64,000 nt of DNA from Planococcus soli (lineage in GTDB: Bacteria > Bacillota > Bacilli > Bacillales_A > Planococcaceae). A model generated the notes under the pieces. The model was not told the DNA's origin and did not search any database. It worked only from the letters and a program-made list of their open reading frames with translations. Every line of letters begins with the position of its first letter. The stretch's first letter is position 1. The stretch lies in contig NZ_WXYN01000007.1 in NCBI RefSeq assembly GCF_016881065.1, forward strand, positions 62,001-126,000. Reading direction: 5' to 3'. The translations under genes were made by a program, and so were the position numbers. Below are positions 1 through 8,886 of this stretch, piece after piece.

Positions 1-9
1 AACTTTCCT

Positions 10-1749
10 TTATTCATCGTCTCCTGAGAAATCAGGATCTGTTTTCTTCAGCAATGCCTGTATAGCTGTCAAGATAATCCAAAGTGTAAAGACGAAAATG
101 ATGGCTCCAAAGACGAACAGCAGCGTACTTGGCTGGTCTGCATACCATGCCCATTGGAGGAACACTTGCTGGAACATTGCCCAAAGTGTCATAAACATCA
201 GGAAAATCATTGGAATGATGGTAATCATGTAATTGCGGCCAAGTTTTCGGAGCCAGATGGAAATCAGCAGCAAACTGATGCCTGCGAGCAGCTGATTGGC
301 TGTACCGAATAACGGCCATAACAAGTAGCCGCCTGAACCAAAGCCGTTTGGCCCCTCAGGAAGAAGAACCAGTGCGGCACTTGCTCCAACAGCAATTGTT
401 GTCGCAACATGCTTTTTCTCAAGAGATGGAATTTTGTATTCTACGCCCAATTCCGAAATAATATAGCGCATCAAGCGGACGGAAGTATCCAAAGTGGTGG
501 CGGCAAATGAAACAACAATAATGGAAACAATCGTTGAAGCAACATCTGCAGGAATTAGCAAACCTTGAGCCAAATTGGTAGCTCCTTCGATAAAGGCGCC
601 CAGTCCAGCTCCGTTGGATGCCTGGAAACTGCTGTATGTCGCAAAAAACGATTCGCGGTCAGGGAACAAGGTAATAACGGCGATAATTGATATTAGCGCC
701 AAAACCCCTTCACCTACTGCACCTAAATAACCGACAAAACGTGCATCGGTTTCTTTATCCAGCTGTTTTGAAGTAGTTCCCGATGATACCAAACCATGGA
801 AACCGGATATTGCTCCACAAGCAATGGTAATGAACAGCAACGGGAACCAGGAGATGTCTGCATCTGGATTGGTTGCAGGTGCCGTAATTTCTGGATTGGT
901 AAACAACAATCCAAGATAAAGAATACCAAGTCCTACAATTAATTGGTGCGAGTTGATAAAGTCACGCGGCTGGAGCAATTTCCATACCGGCAATGTGGAG
1001 GCGATGTAAACGTAGATCATCAACACTATGATCCAGATAAAGAAAGCTGTTGAGATTGATCCCAGCCCAAATAGTCCCGCACCGTCTTCTCCACCCATAT
1101 ATTGAACAAGGTCAATCTGCATAAAGCCCACTTGGCTGGCAACTACAGCAGTTATGTACATGACTGCCAAGGCGATAAGTGATGGAACGAGCATTTTCTT
1201 ATTCTTCTTATAAACGGCATGCCCAATCCAAATTGCCAATGGAATCTGGATGAATACCGGAATGACACTTGCCGGGTAGGAAATAAATAGGTTAGCGATA
1301 ACCCATGCAAATACCGCGTTAACCATCAGAACCAAAATTAAAATAATAAACAGGAACAAGATTTTTCCTCGCTGGCCAATTAAACGGTGGGCAAGCGTTC
1401 CTACGGACTGCCCTTTGTTCCGGACTGACAGTACTAATGTTCCAAAATCATGGACACCTGCTGCAAAAACTGTACCGAGCACTACCCATAACACTGCAGG
1501 CAGCCAACCCCAATAAACAGCTATAGCTGGCCCTAAAATCGGGGCAGCTCCAGCGACGGAAGTAAAGTGATGCCCCCATAACACAAATTTATTGGTAGGC
1601 ACAAAATCTACGCCATCCTTAAAGCGGTGCGCCGGCGTTACATAATTCGGATCTAGCCTGAAAATCTTTTCTGCTACAAATTTGGAATAAAAGCGGTACC
1701 CCAGTATAAAAATAAAAATTCCAATAGCGGCTAATGCAATGGCATTCAC
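10..1749 (-). CDS. cstA: Carbon starvation protein CstA (peptide/pyruvate transporter)
   Basis: This is a 579-residue integral membrane protein with about 15 hydrophobic segments along its whole length. The N-terminal half carries the family signature: the GHHF motif at residues 59-62, followed by a glycine/proline-rich segment (GAAPILGP, 67-74). CstA proteins import peptides and/or pyruvate when preferred carbon is exhausted, which is family knowledge. The start is GTG at 1749, chosen because a purine-rich GGGG-containing Shine-Dalgarno lies just upstream. The gene stands alone; its promoter (1806-1834) and a cre-like site (1776-1789) lie directly upstream and suggest CcpA-dependent catabolite control. 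The length is normal for the Firmicute form and nothing is missing. Confidence 0.95.
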   Translation of the reverse strand: MNAIALAAIGIFIFILGYRFYSKFVAEKIFRLDPNYVTPAHRFKDGVDFVPTNKFVLWGHHFTSVAGAAPILGPAIAVYWGWLPAVLWVVLGTVFAAGVHDFGTLVLSVRNKGQSVGTLAHRLIGQRGKILFLFIILILVLMVNAVFAWVIANLFISYPASVIPVFIQIPLAIWIGHAVYKKNKKMLVPSLIALAVMYITAVVASQVGFMQIDLVQYMGGEDGAGLFGLGSISTAFFIWIIVLMIYVYIASTLPVWKLLQPRDFINSHQLIVGLGILYLGLLFTNPEITAPATNPDADISWFPLLFITIACGAISGFHGLVSSGTTSKQLDKETDARFVGYLGAVGEGVLALISIIAVITLFPDRESFFATYSSFQASNGAGLGAFIEGATNLAQGLLIPADVASTIVSIIVVSFAATTLDTSVRLMRYIISELGVEYKIPSLEKKHVATTIAVGASAALVLLPEGPNGFGSGGYLLWPLFGTANQLLAGISLLLISIWLRKLGRNYMITIIPMIFLMFMTLWAMFQQVFLQWAWYADQPSTLLFVFGAIIFVFTLWIILTAIQALLKKTDPDFSGDDE

Positions 1750-1775
1750 AACCCCAACCCCTTTTCCTATTTTTT

Positions 1776-1789
1776 TGCAAGCGCTAACA
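1776..1789 (-). promoter_or_regulatory. cre-like site (CcpA operator) upstream of cstA
   Basis: The sequence TGCAAGCGCTAACA matches the catabolite-responsive-element consensus TGWNANCGNTNWCA at 13 of 14 positions. It lies about 27 nt upstream of the cstA GTG and roughly +10 to +23 from the start point predicted from the promoter at 1806-1834. A roadblock or repression position is therefore likely. CcpA binding is inferred from sequence only. Confidence 0.75.
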
Positions 1790-1805
1790 AAGCACTTGTA
1801 GTTTA

Positions 1806-1834
1806 ATCATAGAGGAGTGACGCAATAATGTAAA
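1806..1834 (-). promoter_or_regulatory. SigA-type promoter of cstA
   Basis: Read on the minus strand, a TTTACA -35 box (5/6) at 1829-1834 is separated by exactly 17 nt from a TATGAT -10 box (5/6) at 1806-1811. The predicted start point is near 1799, just ahead of the cre-like site. Confidence 0.7.
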
Positions 1835-1861
1835 TGTTCTGATATATTGTTAATTTACATT
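1827..1861. promoter_or_regulatory. Inverted repeat over the cstA -35 box
   Basis: AATGTAAAT at 1827-1835 and ATTTACATT at 1853-1861 are perfect 9-bp inverted arms separated by 17 nt. The left arm contains the cstA -35 hexamer, so the element could be an operator for a repressor or activator. No cognate regulator is encoded in the window. The rest of the gap from 1862 to 2067 shows no gene I can support. Confidence 0.45.
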
Positions 1862-2067
1862 GCAGCTCAGTTTTAAAAATCAAGTTCCCAACCTGCTTTA
1901 TATAGAAGACGATGCGGTAAAATGCTCAAGAAGCCATTATATCTCCGCTTTTCTCCACTACTATATGCAGCATTCAGTTGCTTCTTCTTTTTTCCCCGAT
2001 AGAGGAGCTCTTGGTCGCCAGAAGTTGTTTAATGGCATATTGCCAGATCAAACTTATTCAAACCAGC

Positions 2068-2994
2068 TTATTTATCAATATTTATTTTCTGTTCGTAGAG
2101 CTTCAGTTTAGTGTAAATGACTTCAAGGACCGGAACCGCTATTTCCATTTCCTTGGCTCGGGCAAGCAAGTAGCCTTGCAAATGCTCGGCTTCTGTAGGC
2201 TGCAGCTTTTCAATATCCCGCTGCATTGATGATTTCATCCCCGCTGCCATACTCTCGATTCGGCTTAGTTGCGTATCCGCAATTCCCGGTTGGATCGGAG
2301 CTTCCATCTTTTCCATAATTGCTTCAAGCTCCTGCAGAAGAGCATGAATCGTGCGCCGGCCTGTTTCAAGATCCCGTATCGGACCGATAGGCGATTCCAT
2401 CATTGAAGTGATGCCGGACATCGCTGTGATGAACAGATACTTATGCCACATTTCCTGGTTGATGTTGTCGCTTTTGATAAATTCCGCCTTGGTTCCCGAA
2501 AAAGCCTGCTCCAGTTTTTCAATCCGTTCTGTTTTTTTGCCTGTCCGTTCTCCGTATATCAATTGATGAACAGGGCTTGTCTGAACAATTGTACCGTCCT
2601 CCGCTAAAGTCGTTTCGACAAAGCACAAGCCGCCAATGACTCTTTCTTCTCCGAATGCTCTGATCAGCGGCTGCAAATGCGAGATGCCGTTAAGTAAAGG
2701 CAAAATCATGGTTTTCGGACCTGTGAATGGCTGAATATCCTCAATAGCATCCTCAAGCTGGTAGGATTTCGTGGAAACCAGCACGATATCAAATGGCGAA
2801 CTTTGTTCTTTTTTGGTGATCAGCTTTGGCTGCAGTTGGAGATCTCCATGTTTGCTTTGAATTTTCAGACCTGTCTGCTGCAATTTTTTCTTTCTGCCTT
2901 CCCTTACCAAAAAAGTGACGTCCTCACCTTTCTCCAATAAGCGGCCGCCAAAGTATCCGCCAATCGCACCTGCTCCAACAATTAAAATCTTCAT
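2068..2994 (-). CDS. 2-dehydropantoate 2-reductase (PanE/ApbA) family protein
   Basis: This 308-residue protein has an N-terminal Rossmann site (GAGAIGGYFG, residues 7-16) and the C-terminal helical ApbA domain. The start at 2994 has a strong AAAGGAG site; an in-frame start 27 nt further upstream lacks one. The catalytic lysine of the W-x-K segment is present. The two asparagines at K+4 and K+8 that in E. coli KPR contact ketopantoate are Ile and Ser here. It may therefore be a paralogue acting on another 2-keto acid rather than true PanE. It is the last gene of the 2068-7579 cluster, 37 nt after the quinone oxidoreductase. Confidence 0.85.
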   Translation of the reverse strand: MKILIVGAGAIGGYFGGRLLEKGEDVTFLVREGRKKKLQQTGLKIQSKHGDLQLQPKLITKKEQSSPFDIVLVSTKSYQLEDAIEDIQPFTGPKTMILPLLNGISHLQPLIRAFGEERVIGGLCFVETTLAEDGTIVQTSPVHQLIYGERTGKKTERIEKLEQAFSGTKAEFIKSDNINQEMWHKYLFITAMSGITSMMESPIGPIRDLETGRRTIHALLQELEAIMEKMEAPIQPGIADTQLSRIESMAAGMKSSMQRDIEKLQPTEAEHLQGYLLARAKEMEIAVPVLEVIYTKLKLYEQKINIDK

Positions 2995-3031
2995 TCTTCC
3001 ACTCCTTTTTGTACTTTTCATATAGACTAAT

Positions 3032-4006
3032 TTATGGTTTCAACACTAGCTTGCCAATGGTTTTCCGCCCCTGCAGCGATTGATGTGCTTTTGCAGCTTC
3101 TGCAAGCGGGTAGGTGGCTCCAATTGTCAAAATCAATTCACCGCTCTTCATATAGCCCAGTAATTCGCTGAAACTCCGTTGGAACAGCTCCGGGTAGCGC
3201 ATAATTTGAGGTAGGAAAAAACCGATGACCGACTGATTCTTGCGCATCAACTGCCCAGGGTTGAAAGTGGCCTGTTCTCCACTGGCAGCTCCGAATATGA
3301 CCAACCGACCAAATGGAGCGAGACATTTCACGGTTTGATTGAAGACCTCGCCTCCAACCATTTCAAGTGCCAGGTCCACGCCTTTGCCATCAGTGATGGA
3401 CTTTACTTTTTCCACCCATCCTTCTTCCATATAATTGACCAGATGAGTTGCTCCCATTTTTTGTGCATGAAACAGCTTTTCTTCCGTGCTGGCAGTTGCG
3501 ATGATTTTTCCAGCGCCAAAAATCTTGGCCAATTGCACTGCGATTGCACCGACACCTCCGGCTGCGGCATGAATCAGCACCGTTTCACCTTTTTCGAGGC
3601 GGCCCATGGTTTTTAAAATATGATAAGCACTCAGCCCCTGCAGCGGCAATGCAACAGCCTGATCAAAACCGACGCCTTCCGGAACTTCTGTCAGGACACT
3701 TTGGTCGACTGCGGCATATTCCGCATAGCCTGCAGAACCGATTAGCGCCACCACCCGATCGCCGGCTTTAAAATTATCCACGTTTTCTCCGGCCTCAACA
3801 ATCACGCCAGCTACTTCCGATCCCGGAATATAAGGCAGCTCAGTCGGCACCACATACTTTCCTTCACGCCTTGCTGTATCGGCATAATTGACGCCAATCG
3901 CCTTTACTTCGATAATGACTTCTGTAGCTGCAGGGTCCGGTTTCTCCGCTTCAACAAATTGCAGTACATCGGGGCCGCCGTATTCTTCAAACTTTATAAC
4001 CTTCAT
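3032..4006 (-). CDS. Zinc-independent quinone oxidoreductase (MDR family)
   Basis: This 324-residue medium-chain dehydrogenase/reductase has an N-terminal GroES-like domain and the nucleotide-binding motif HAAAGGVGAIAVQ near residue 147. It lacks the zinc-ligand pattern of alcohol dehydrogenases, which points to the NADPH:quinone reductase (Qor) branch. Qor-type enzymes reduce quinones or enoyl compounds. A GGAGGAG ribosome site precedes the ATG, and only 12 nt separate it from the upstream acyl-CoA dehydrogenase, so the two are co-transcribed. In this setting it could serve as an enoyl reductase or electron-transfer partner, which is inference. Confidence 0.9.
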   Translation of the reverse strand: MKVIKFEEYGGPDVLQFVEAEKPDPAATEVIIEVKAIGVNYADTARREGKYVVPTELPYIPGSEVAGVIVEAGENVDNFKAGDRVVALIGSAGYAEYAAVDQSVLTEVPEGVGFDQAVALPLQGLSAYHILKTMGRLEKGETVLIHAAAGGVGAIAVQLAKIFGAGKIIATASTEEKLFHAQKMGATHLVNYMEEGWVEKVKSITDGKGVDLALEMVGGEVFNQTVKCLAPFGRLVIFGAASGEQATFNPGQLMRKNQSVIGFFLPQIMRYPELFQRSFSELLGYMKSGELILTIGATYPLAEAAKAHQSLQGRKTIGKLVLKP

Positions 4007-4018
4007 TATTGTCTCCTC

Positions 4019-5785
4019 CTAACAAATATAATGTTCCGCATCTATCAGTTTTTCAGCAATTTGCCGCTTCACTTTAATTAGTCCACCGCGCTGCAGCCGT
4101 ACCAATTCTTTTGTCACAGCAGCCGTATTGAGATCCAATTGATCTTCCGGAGAAGCTGCCTGCATCAATTTGCGCGCTGCCATTTCCACTTCCAATAGCG
4201 CATCACCAGTCAACGCCTGCACCATAAGAAGTTTCTGTGCAGATTGCTCCTCTTTGTCTCTTTCTATCGCTTTTGCTGTTCTCATGACAGCAGATTCCAA
4301 AGCATACAAGGCAATGGCGATATCGGCCAATGCCATTAAAACTTCCTGCTCGTCACCTAACCCGCTGCCATATGAATCGTAGGCAATTCCTGTACTGAAC
4401 AGAAAAATACGGCGTATCGACTCTACTGCTTCCATTTCTATGGAAATCGGTCCATCAGCTATTTTTGGGGAAGACTTCATTTCTTTGATAGCAGAAACCG
4501 CCAATTGAGACAACGGTACCTTTCCTTTCGCTGCCTGCTTCAGCAGATTTCCAGGTATCAGCAACCGGTTTACTTCATTCGTTCCCTCAAAAATCCGGTT
4601 GATCCGTGAATCCCGGTACATTTGCTCCACTTTGTATTCCTTGATAAAGCCATAACCCCCGTGCAATTGCAGCGCTTCATCCGCTACAAAGTCGAGCGTT
4701 TCAGAGCCATGCACTTTGCAAACTGCGCATTCAACCGCATATTCCATCAGTTGTTTGGCGATTATGCCATGATCTTCAGATCCATAAAGGCTGCCAAGCG
4801 CACCCTCCAGATACCCGGCAGTTCGATATTGCAGAGATTCGGAAGCATAAATACGCAATGCCATATCAGCCAATTTTTCCTGCGTGGCCGAAAATTCAGC
4901 AATCGCTTTGCCGAACTGGCGGCGCTCCTTGGTGTATTTCAATGTCAGCTCCAGTCCGTATTTGGCAGCCCCCATACAGGCAGAACCCAAGTTGTATCGC
5001 CCTAAATTCAAAACATTCAACGCGATGACATGGCCTTTTCCGATTTCACCAAGCAAATTCTCCACCGGTACTCTGCAGTCTTCAAAAATGACTGCACGTG
5101 TAGAAGAGCCCTTAATGCCCATCTTTTGTTCCTCGGGGCCAAGCGATAGGCCGGGATGGTCTTTTTCAACGATGAATGCAGTGAAGGCAGTGCCATCCAC
5201 TTTTGCATAAACGATGAACGTATCTGAAAACTCTGCATTGGTAATGAACATTTTCGTTCCATTTAATAAGTAATGAGTTCCAGCTTCATTCAACTTGGCA
5301 GTGGTTTTGGCTGATAGGGCATCAGATCCTGCTCCCGGTTCAGTCAGGCAGTAAGCTCCTATAAATTCGCCGGTAGCTAACTTCGGCAAATATTTCTCTT
5401 TTTGCTGCGCCGTTCCAAAATAAGTGATTGGCAAAGTTGCAATACATGTATGGTTGGAGTGCGCCACTCCATAACCTCCAGCTGATCCAAGCGACTCGCC
5501 GACCAGCCCTTTGCTGATTTTGTCTAAGCCAAGGCCTCCGTATGCTTCTGGAACACTGTGCCCCAGCAAACCCAACTCTCCTGCTTTTCCAAGCAGCTCT
5601 TTGACTAATCCAAAGTTTTGATTTTCAATTTCTTCATTGTTCGGTCGAACTTCCTTCTCTAAAAAGCGCTTAGCTGTCTTAGCGATCAACTGGTGCTCAT
5701 CAGTGAAATCTTCTGGAGTAAAAAAGCCTTTGGACGGCTGGTACAAAAAAGCCGCTCCTTTGTATTCAGTCGTTTTAGTTTCCAT
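4019..5785 (-). CDS. Acyl-CoA dehydrogenase, long form with C-terminal extension
   Basis: This is a 588-residue FAD-dependent acyl-CoA dehydrogenase. The order is N-terminal helical domain, the central CLTEPGAGSDA flavin segment near residue 155-165, then the C-terminal helical domain. The FEGTNE motif carries the expected catalytic glutamate. About 150 extra residues follow the core, as in FadE-type Bacillus enzymes. It catalyses the first oxidation of beta-oxidation or branched-chain acyl-CoA breakdown; the chain length cannot be read from sequence. The start overlaps the thioesterase gene by 11 nt, showing translational coupling. Confidence 0.93.
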   Translation of the reverse strand: METKTTEYKGAAFLYQPSKGFFTPEDFTDEHQLIAKTAKRFLEKEVRPNNEEIENQNFGLVKELLGKAGELGLLGHSVPEAYGGLGLDKISKGLVGESLGSAGGYGVAHSNHTCIATLPITYFGTAQQKEKYLPKLATGEFIGAYCLTEPGAGSDALSAKTTAKLNEAGTHYLLNGTKMFITNAEFSDTFIVYAKVDGTAFTAFIVEKDHPGLSLGPEEQKMGIKGSSTRAVIFEDCRVPVENLLGEIGKGHVIALNVLNLGRYNLGSACMGAAKYGLELTLKYTKERRQFGKAIAEFSATQEKLADMALRIYASESLQYRTAGYLEGALGSLYGSEDHGIIAKQLMEYAVECAVCKVHGSETLDFVADEALQLHGGYGFIKEYKVEQMYRDSRINRIFEGTNEVNRLLIPGNLLKQAAKGKVPLSQLAVSAIKEMKSSPKIADGPISIEMEAVESIRRIFLFSTGIAYDSYGSGLGDEQEVLMALADIAIALYALESAVMRTAKAIERDKEEQSAQKLLMVQALTGDALLEVEMAARKLMQAASPEDQLDLNTAAVTKELVRLQRGGLIKVKRQIAEKLIDAEHYIC

Positions 5786-6197
5786 GATGGCTCCCCTCCC
5801 TAATCAGATGTTTTTCCAGCTGCCGGCGGTTGGCGTCGGGCAATGCTTCACTCCTTTGGATCTTGAAATTAAAATGAACGGCGCTTGCCTGCCCTTTTGC
5901 AATCAATTCCCCACTTTCTGCGTCTTTGATTTCATGAACCACCTGAAAACTTGAATTGCCGATTTTGCTGACTTCTGTCCGAACGATCAGTTTTTGATTG
6001 TAGTAGCCTTGGCTGATAAAATCACAGGAAGCTGAAGCTAGAATGATTTTCCAATTTTTGATATCACGTCCAAAACCAAGTTCTGCGAAAAATTCAGTGC
6101 GCGCTTCTTCCACGTAAATAAAGTAACTGATATTGCTGATGTGACCCAATGCGTCCGTTTCACTAAAACGCACTTTCACTGGAATTTCATGTGCCAT
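5775..6197 (-). CDS. Acyl-CoA thioesterase, 4HBT hotdog family
   Basis: This 140-residue single hotdog domain has the N-terminal signature SETDALGHI containing the catalytic-type aspartate at residue 15, followed by the long central helix. This is the YbgC/4-hydroxybenzoyl-CoA thioesterase layout. Such enzymes hydrolyse acyl-CoA to free acid and CoA in the cytosol. It lies between the TetR gene (19 nt) and the dehydrogenase (11-nt overlap). A related hotdog protein is encoded at 53230-53637. The substrate is not evident, but the setting suggests relief of acyl-CoA build-up during the pathway run by this operon. Confidence 0.9.
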   Translation of the reverse strand: MAHEIPVKVRFSETDALGHISNISYFIYVEEARTEFFAELGFGRDIKNWKIILASASCDFISQGYYNQKLIVRTEVSKIGNSSFQVVHEIKDAESGELIAKGQASAVHFNFKIQRSEALPDANRRQLEKHLIREGSHHGN

Positions 6198-6216
6198 TTA
6201 TGTTCTCCTCCTTACG

Positions 6217-6774
6217 TCAAGCAATGCCATTCAAAATCAAGTCACTGTATATGCCAGCCAGCCGATCAGCTGAAATTCCTCCGGTTGGATTAAACCATTG
6301 ATAGCTCCAATTGGTGACACCTAAAATGGCAAAAGCAATCATCTCAGGTTCAAGCCCTTGCCTAAATTCATGCTCGGCGATGCCGTCGCTTATTATCCTC
6401 TCAAGGTTTTTCCGGAATTTCTCGCGCTTCGCTTTTACTTCGACCGCATTCTCTTCGCAAAGATGGCGCATCTCCCTGAAGAACACTTTTCCGCTCGGTC
6501 CATGGTTTGCAATATCCGTAATCAATAATGCAACAACTTGCTCCAGTTTTTTCCGGTTGCTGAGCTGGCTTTGCTGGATTTTCTGCTGGCGTTCCAGCAG
6601 ATCATCGATGTAGCCTAAATGGATGTCCATCAGCAGCTGCTCTTTGCTTGTAAAGTAATAGTAAAACGTTCCTTTCGTCACACCTAAAGCTTCGACAATA
6701 TCCTGTATGGATGTCTCACTAAAGCCTTTTTTCTCAAACAGGAGAATGCTTTGCTGTTTGATGCCTTGTTTCAT
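6217..6774 (-). CDS. TetR/AcrR family transcriptional regulator
   Basis: This 185-residue regulator has an N-terminal helix-turn-helix at about residues 10-50 (IQDIVEALGVTKGTFYYYF) and an all-helical ligand domain. The start at 6774 is chosen because it has a purine-rich site and follows the SDR stop by 31 nt; upstream in-frame starts would overlap the SDR. Lying second in the acyl-CoA operon, it resembles FadR-type repressors that respond to acyl-CoA. The palindrome at 7611-7628 in the operon leader is its likely operator, giving autoregulation. The ligand is inferred. Confidence 0.92.
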   Translation of the reverse strand: MKQGIKQQSILLFEKKGFSETSIQDIVEALGVTKGTFYYYFTSKEQLLMDIHLGYIDDLLERQQKIQQSQLSNRKKLEQVVALLITDIANHGPSGKVFFREMRHLCEENAVEVKAKREKFRKNLERIISDGIAEHEFRQGLEPEMIAFAILGVTNWSYQWFNPTGGISADRLAGIYSDLILNGIA

Positions 6775-6805
6775 GACTTTTCCCCGCCATTCGTTTTTCC
6801 GTAGT

Positions 6806-7579
6806 TTAAATCGCGTGCATGCCGCCGTCCACCACAATGACATCACCTGTTATGTAGTCAGAAGCCTTAGATGCCAGGAACAACGCCGTTCCTTTCAAAT
6901 CTTCTTCTGTACCAAAGCGATTCAAAGGCGTCCGTGCCAGTAAGCCTTCCTGCCCTTTTTCCATTATTGCTTTCGACATTTTTGTTGGAAAGAAGCCGGG
7001 TGCGATGGCATTTACATTAATGTTATGCTGGCCCCACTTGGCAGCAAGGTCTTTCGTAAACGTGATGACGGCCCCTTTGCTGGTGTTATAGCCTATGGTA
7101 TCCATGAGCGTCGGATCAATTCCTCCGAGCCCCGCAACTGATGAGATGTTAATGATTTTGCCGCTCTTTTGCTTGATCATTGCCTTTCCCACTTCCTGGC
7201 TCATCAGGAATGTGCCGGTCACATTCACATCCATGACTTTTTTCCAGGCCTCTAATGGCATGTCAATAACCGGAGCTCCCCATGTCGCACCTGAATTATT
7301 GACCAAGATATCAACGGAACCAAATTTCTCGATTGTTAGTTGAACCACGTTTTCCACATCTTCCGGATTGGTGACGTCACAGGCCAGCGCAAGCGTGCGA
7401 ATACCCATTCCATTAAGCTTGTCAGCTGTCTCCTGGCAAGCCTCCACTTTGCGGGAACACAATACGACGTTCGCACCTGCTTCAGCAAAAGCCTCCGCCA
7501 TCATAGCGCCAAGACCTCGGCCGCCTCCAGTGATAATAGCCGTCTTGCCCTCCAGCTTGAATAAATCCAGTACATTCAT
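6806..7579 (-). CDS. SDR family oxidoreductase (FabG/beta-hydroxyacyl type)
   Basis: This 257-residue classical short-chain dehydrogenase has the cofactor motif GGGRGLG at 18-24, NNSG near 94-97, and the catalytic Ser about 146, Tyr164 and Lys168 (YNTSK). The C-terminal DGG motif is also present. It is the first gene of the operon, behind a GGGGGA ribosome site. Together with the acyl-CoA dehydrogenase and thioesterase it could oxidise a hydroxyacyl intermediate. The exact substrate cannot be assigned, and a gluconate-5-dehydrogenase-like role is an alternative from the general family. Confidence 0.9.
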   Translation of the reverse strand: MNVLDLFKLEGKTAIITGGGRGLGAMMAEAFAEAGANVVLCSRKVEACQETADKLNGMGIRTLALACDVTNPEDVENVVQLTIEKFGSVDILVNNSGATWGAPVIDMPLEAWKKVMDVNVTGTFLMSQEVGKAMIKQKSGKIINISSVAGLGGIDPTLMDTIGYNTSKGAVITFTKDLAAKWGQHNINVNAIAPGFFPTKMSKAIMEKGQEGLLARTPLNRFGTEEDLKGTALFLASKASDYITGDVIVVDGGMHAI

Positions 7580-7610
7580 CTTCCATCCCCCTAATTGACG
7601 ATTAAGTTTT

Positions 7611-7628
7611 ATACTAACTAGTTAGTAT
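7611..7628. promoter_or_regulatory. Perfect 18-bp palindrome, probable TetR operator
   Basis: ATACTAACTAGTTAGTAT is a perfect 18-bp palindrome lying 32 nt upstream of the SDR start codon. It sits just downstream of a TTGAAA box with a plausible -10 region. Its length and symmetry fit a TetR-family operator, and the operon's second gene encodes a TetR protein. I noticed no second copy elsewhere in the window. Confidence 0.7.
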
Positions 7629-7723
7629 GTTCAGAATACTTAAATTTTATGTTACCGCTTTCAATTTTTTATTGCAAGGAGGGATTAGCTGAAACACCGC
7701 TTCCACTTTCCCTTTGCCTATGA

Positions 7724-8674
7724 TCAGCTGTTTAAAAAATCGGGAATTTGATGCAAGTCAATATTGCCTCCTGACAAAACGACTGCAACTTTTTCATTTG
7801 CCGCGCTAACCTTGCCGGACATCACCGCAGCCAAAGCAGTCGCTCCCGATGGTTCTACCAGCTGCTTCGTGCGCTCCAAAAGAAATTGAAACGCTTCTTT
7901 TATTTCCGTTTCCGAAACCAGGACCAGCTCATCCAAATGCTCTCTTAAAATCGGAAAAGTTAAATCACCGGGCTGCGAGGTCCGCAGTCCATCCGCAATG
8001 GTCGAGGTTCCAGAAATGGCTGTGATAATTCCTTTTTGAAGTGACAGGAGCGTATCGTTTGCAGTCTCCGGTTCTACCCCAATCACACGGACTTCCGGTT
8101 TCAAGAACTTTACCGCACATAAAATTCCGCCGATCAAACCGCCTCCACCGACTGGCACGACAATGGCTCCAATGTCCGGCAACTGCTCTAAAATCTCCAG
8201 TCCGACAGTTCCTTGACCTGCAATAACGGCCGGATGATCGTACGGGGGAATATATATGCCGGAATTGTCTTCAGCCAATTGCTTGGCTCTTGGTATCCGC
8301 TCAGCTGATGTCGTCCCGCAATACTCGACTTTGGCCCCGTATGCTTTGATCGCTTCGACTTTTGCCCTGTTAGCGTCCTTCGGCACGACAATGGCTGCCG
8401 GAATTCCCAGCTGGCCTGCAATATAGGCAACGGCTTGGCCATGATTGCCAGACGATGCTGCTGTGATGAACTTTGCGCCTTCTGCCATTGCCTGCTTGAC
8501 CGCGTTTGTTGCCCCACGTATTTTGAATGAGCCTGTTTTTTGAATGTGCTCTGCTTTTAAGAAGATCTGCAGACCGCATCGTTCGTTTAATAGGGATGAC
8601 GTTATAATCGGGGTTTTATGAATAACGTTCTCGATTCTCTCCTGTGCCTTTCTCACATCTTCCAGCCTGACCAT
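7724..8674 (-). CDS. Threonine/serine dehydratase, PLP fold-type II
   Basis: This 316-residue PLP enzyme carries the lysine-bearing SFKIRGA motif (Lys51), SSGNHGQ near 75-81 and the phosphate-binding GGGGLIGG at 176-183. It lacks the C-terminal ACT-like regulatory domain of biosynthetic IlvA, so it is the short catabolic (TdcB-like) or serine-racemase-like form. The reaction would be deamination of L-threonine or serine to 2-ketobutyrate or pyruvate. A GAAAGGAAG site precedes the ATG. It is transcribed alone and ends about 95 nt before the acyl-CoA operon promoter. Confidence 0.9.
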   Translation of the reverse strand: MVRLEDVRKAQERIENVIHKTPIITSSLLNERCGLQIFLKAEHIQKTGSFKIRGATNAVKQAMAEGAKFITAASSGNHGQAVAYIAGQLGIPAAIVVPKDANRAKVEAIKAYGAKVEYCGTTSAERIPRAKQLAEDNSGIYIPPYDHPAVIAGQGTVGLEILEQLPDIGAIVVPVGGGGLIGGILCAVKFLKPEVRVIGVEPETANDTLLSLQKGIITAISGTSTIADGLRTSQPGDLTFPILREHLDELVLVSETEIKEAFQFLLERTKQLVEPSGATALAAVMSGKVSAANEKVAVVLSGGNIDLHQIPDFLNS

Positions 8675-8886
8675 ATTACTCGCTTCCTTTCTCGACTCTT
8701 TCTGTATGCTCCGTATTTTATCATACTCACATGAAGGATTTTAATTATTCGGATAAATGTTATCGCATCTAAATAGCTGCTCTCGATTTAGCTTCTTCTA
8801 TAATGATATTGATAGTGGGTGCAAGTATTCAATCCACTCTCTTTCCTGTAAACTAAGATTTCAAATCCTTGAAAGGAGTGGAGACA

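Noticed and set aside
1860-2229. Plus-strand frames between cstA and the PanE-like gene
   Set aside because: No ribosome sites, no family resemblance, overlap with the panE-like 3' end and the cstA promoter region.
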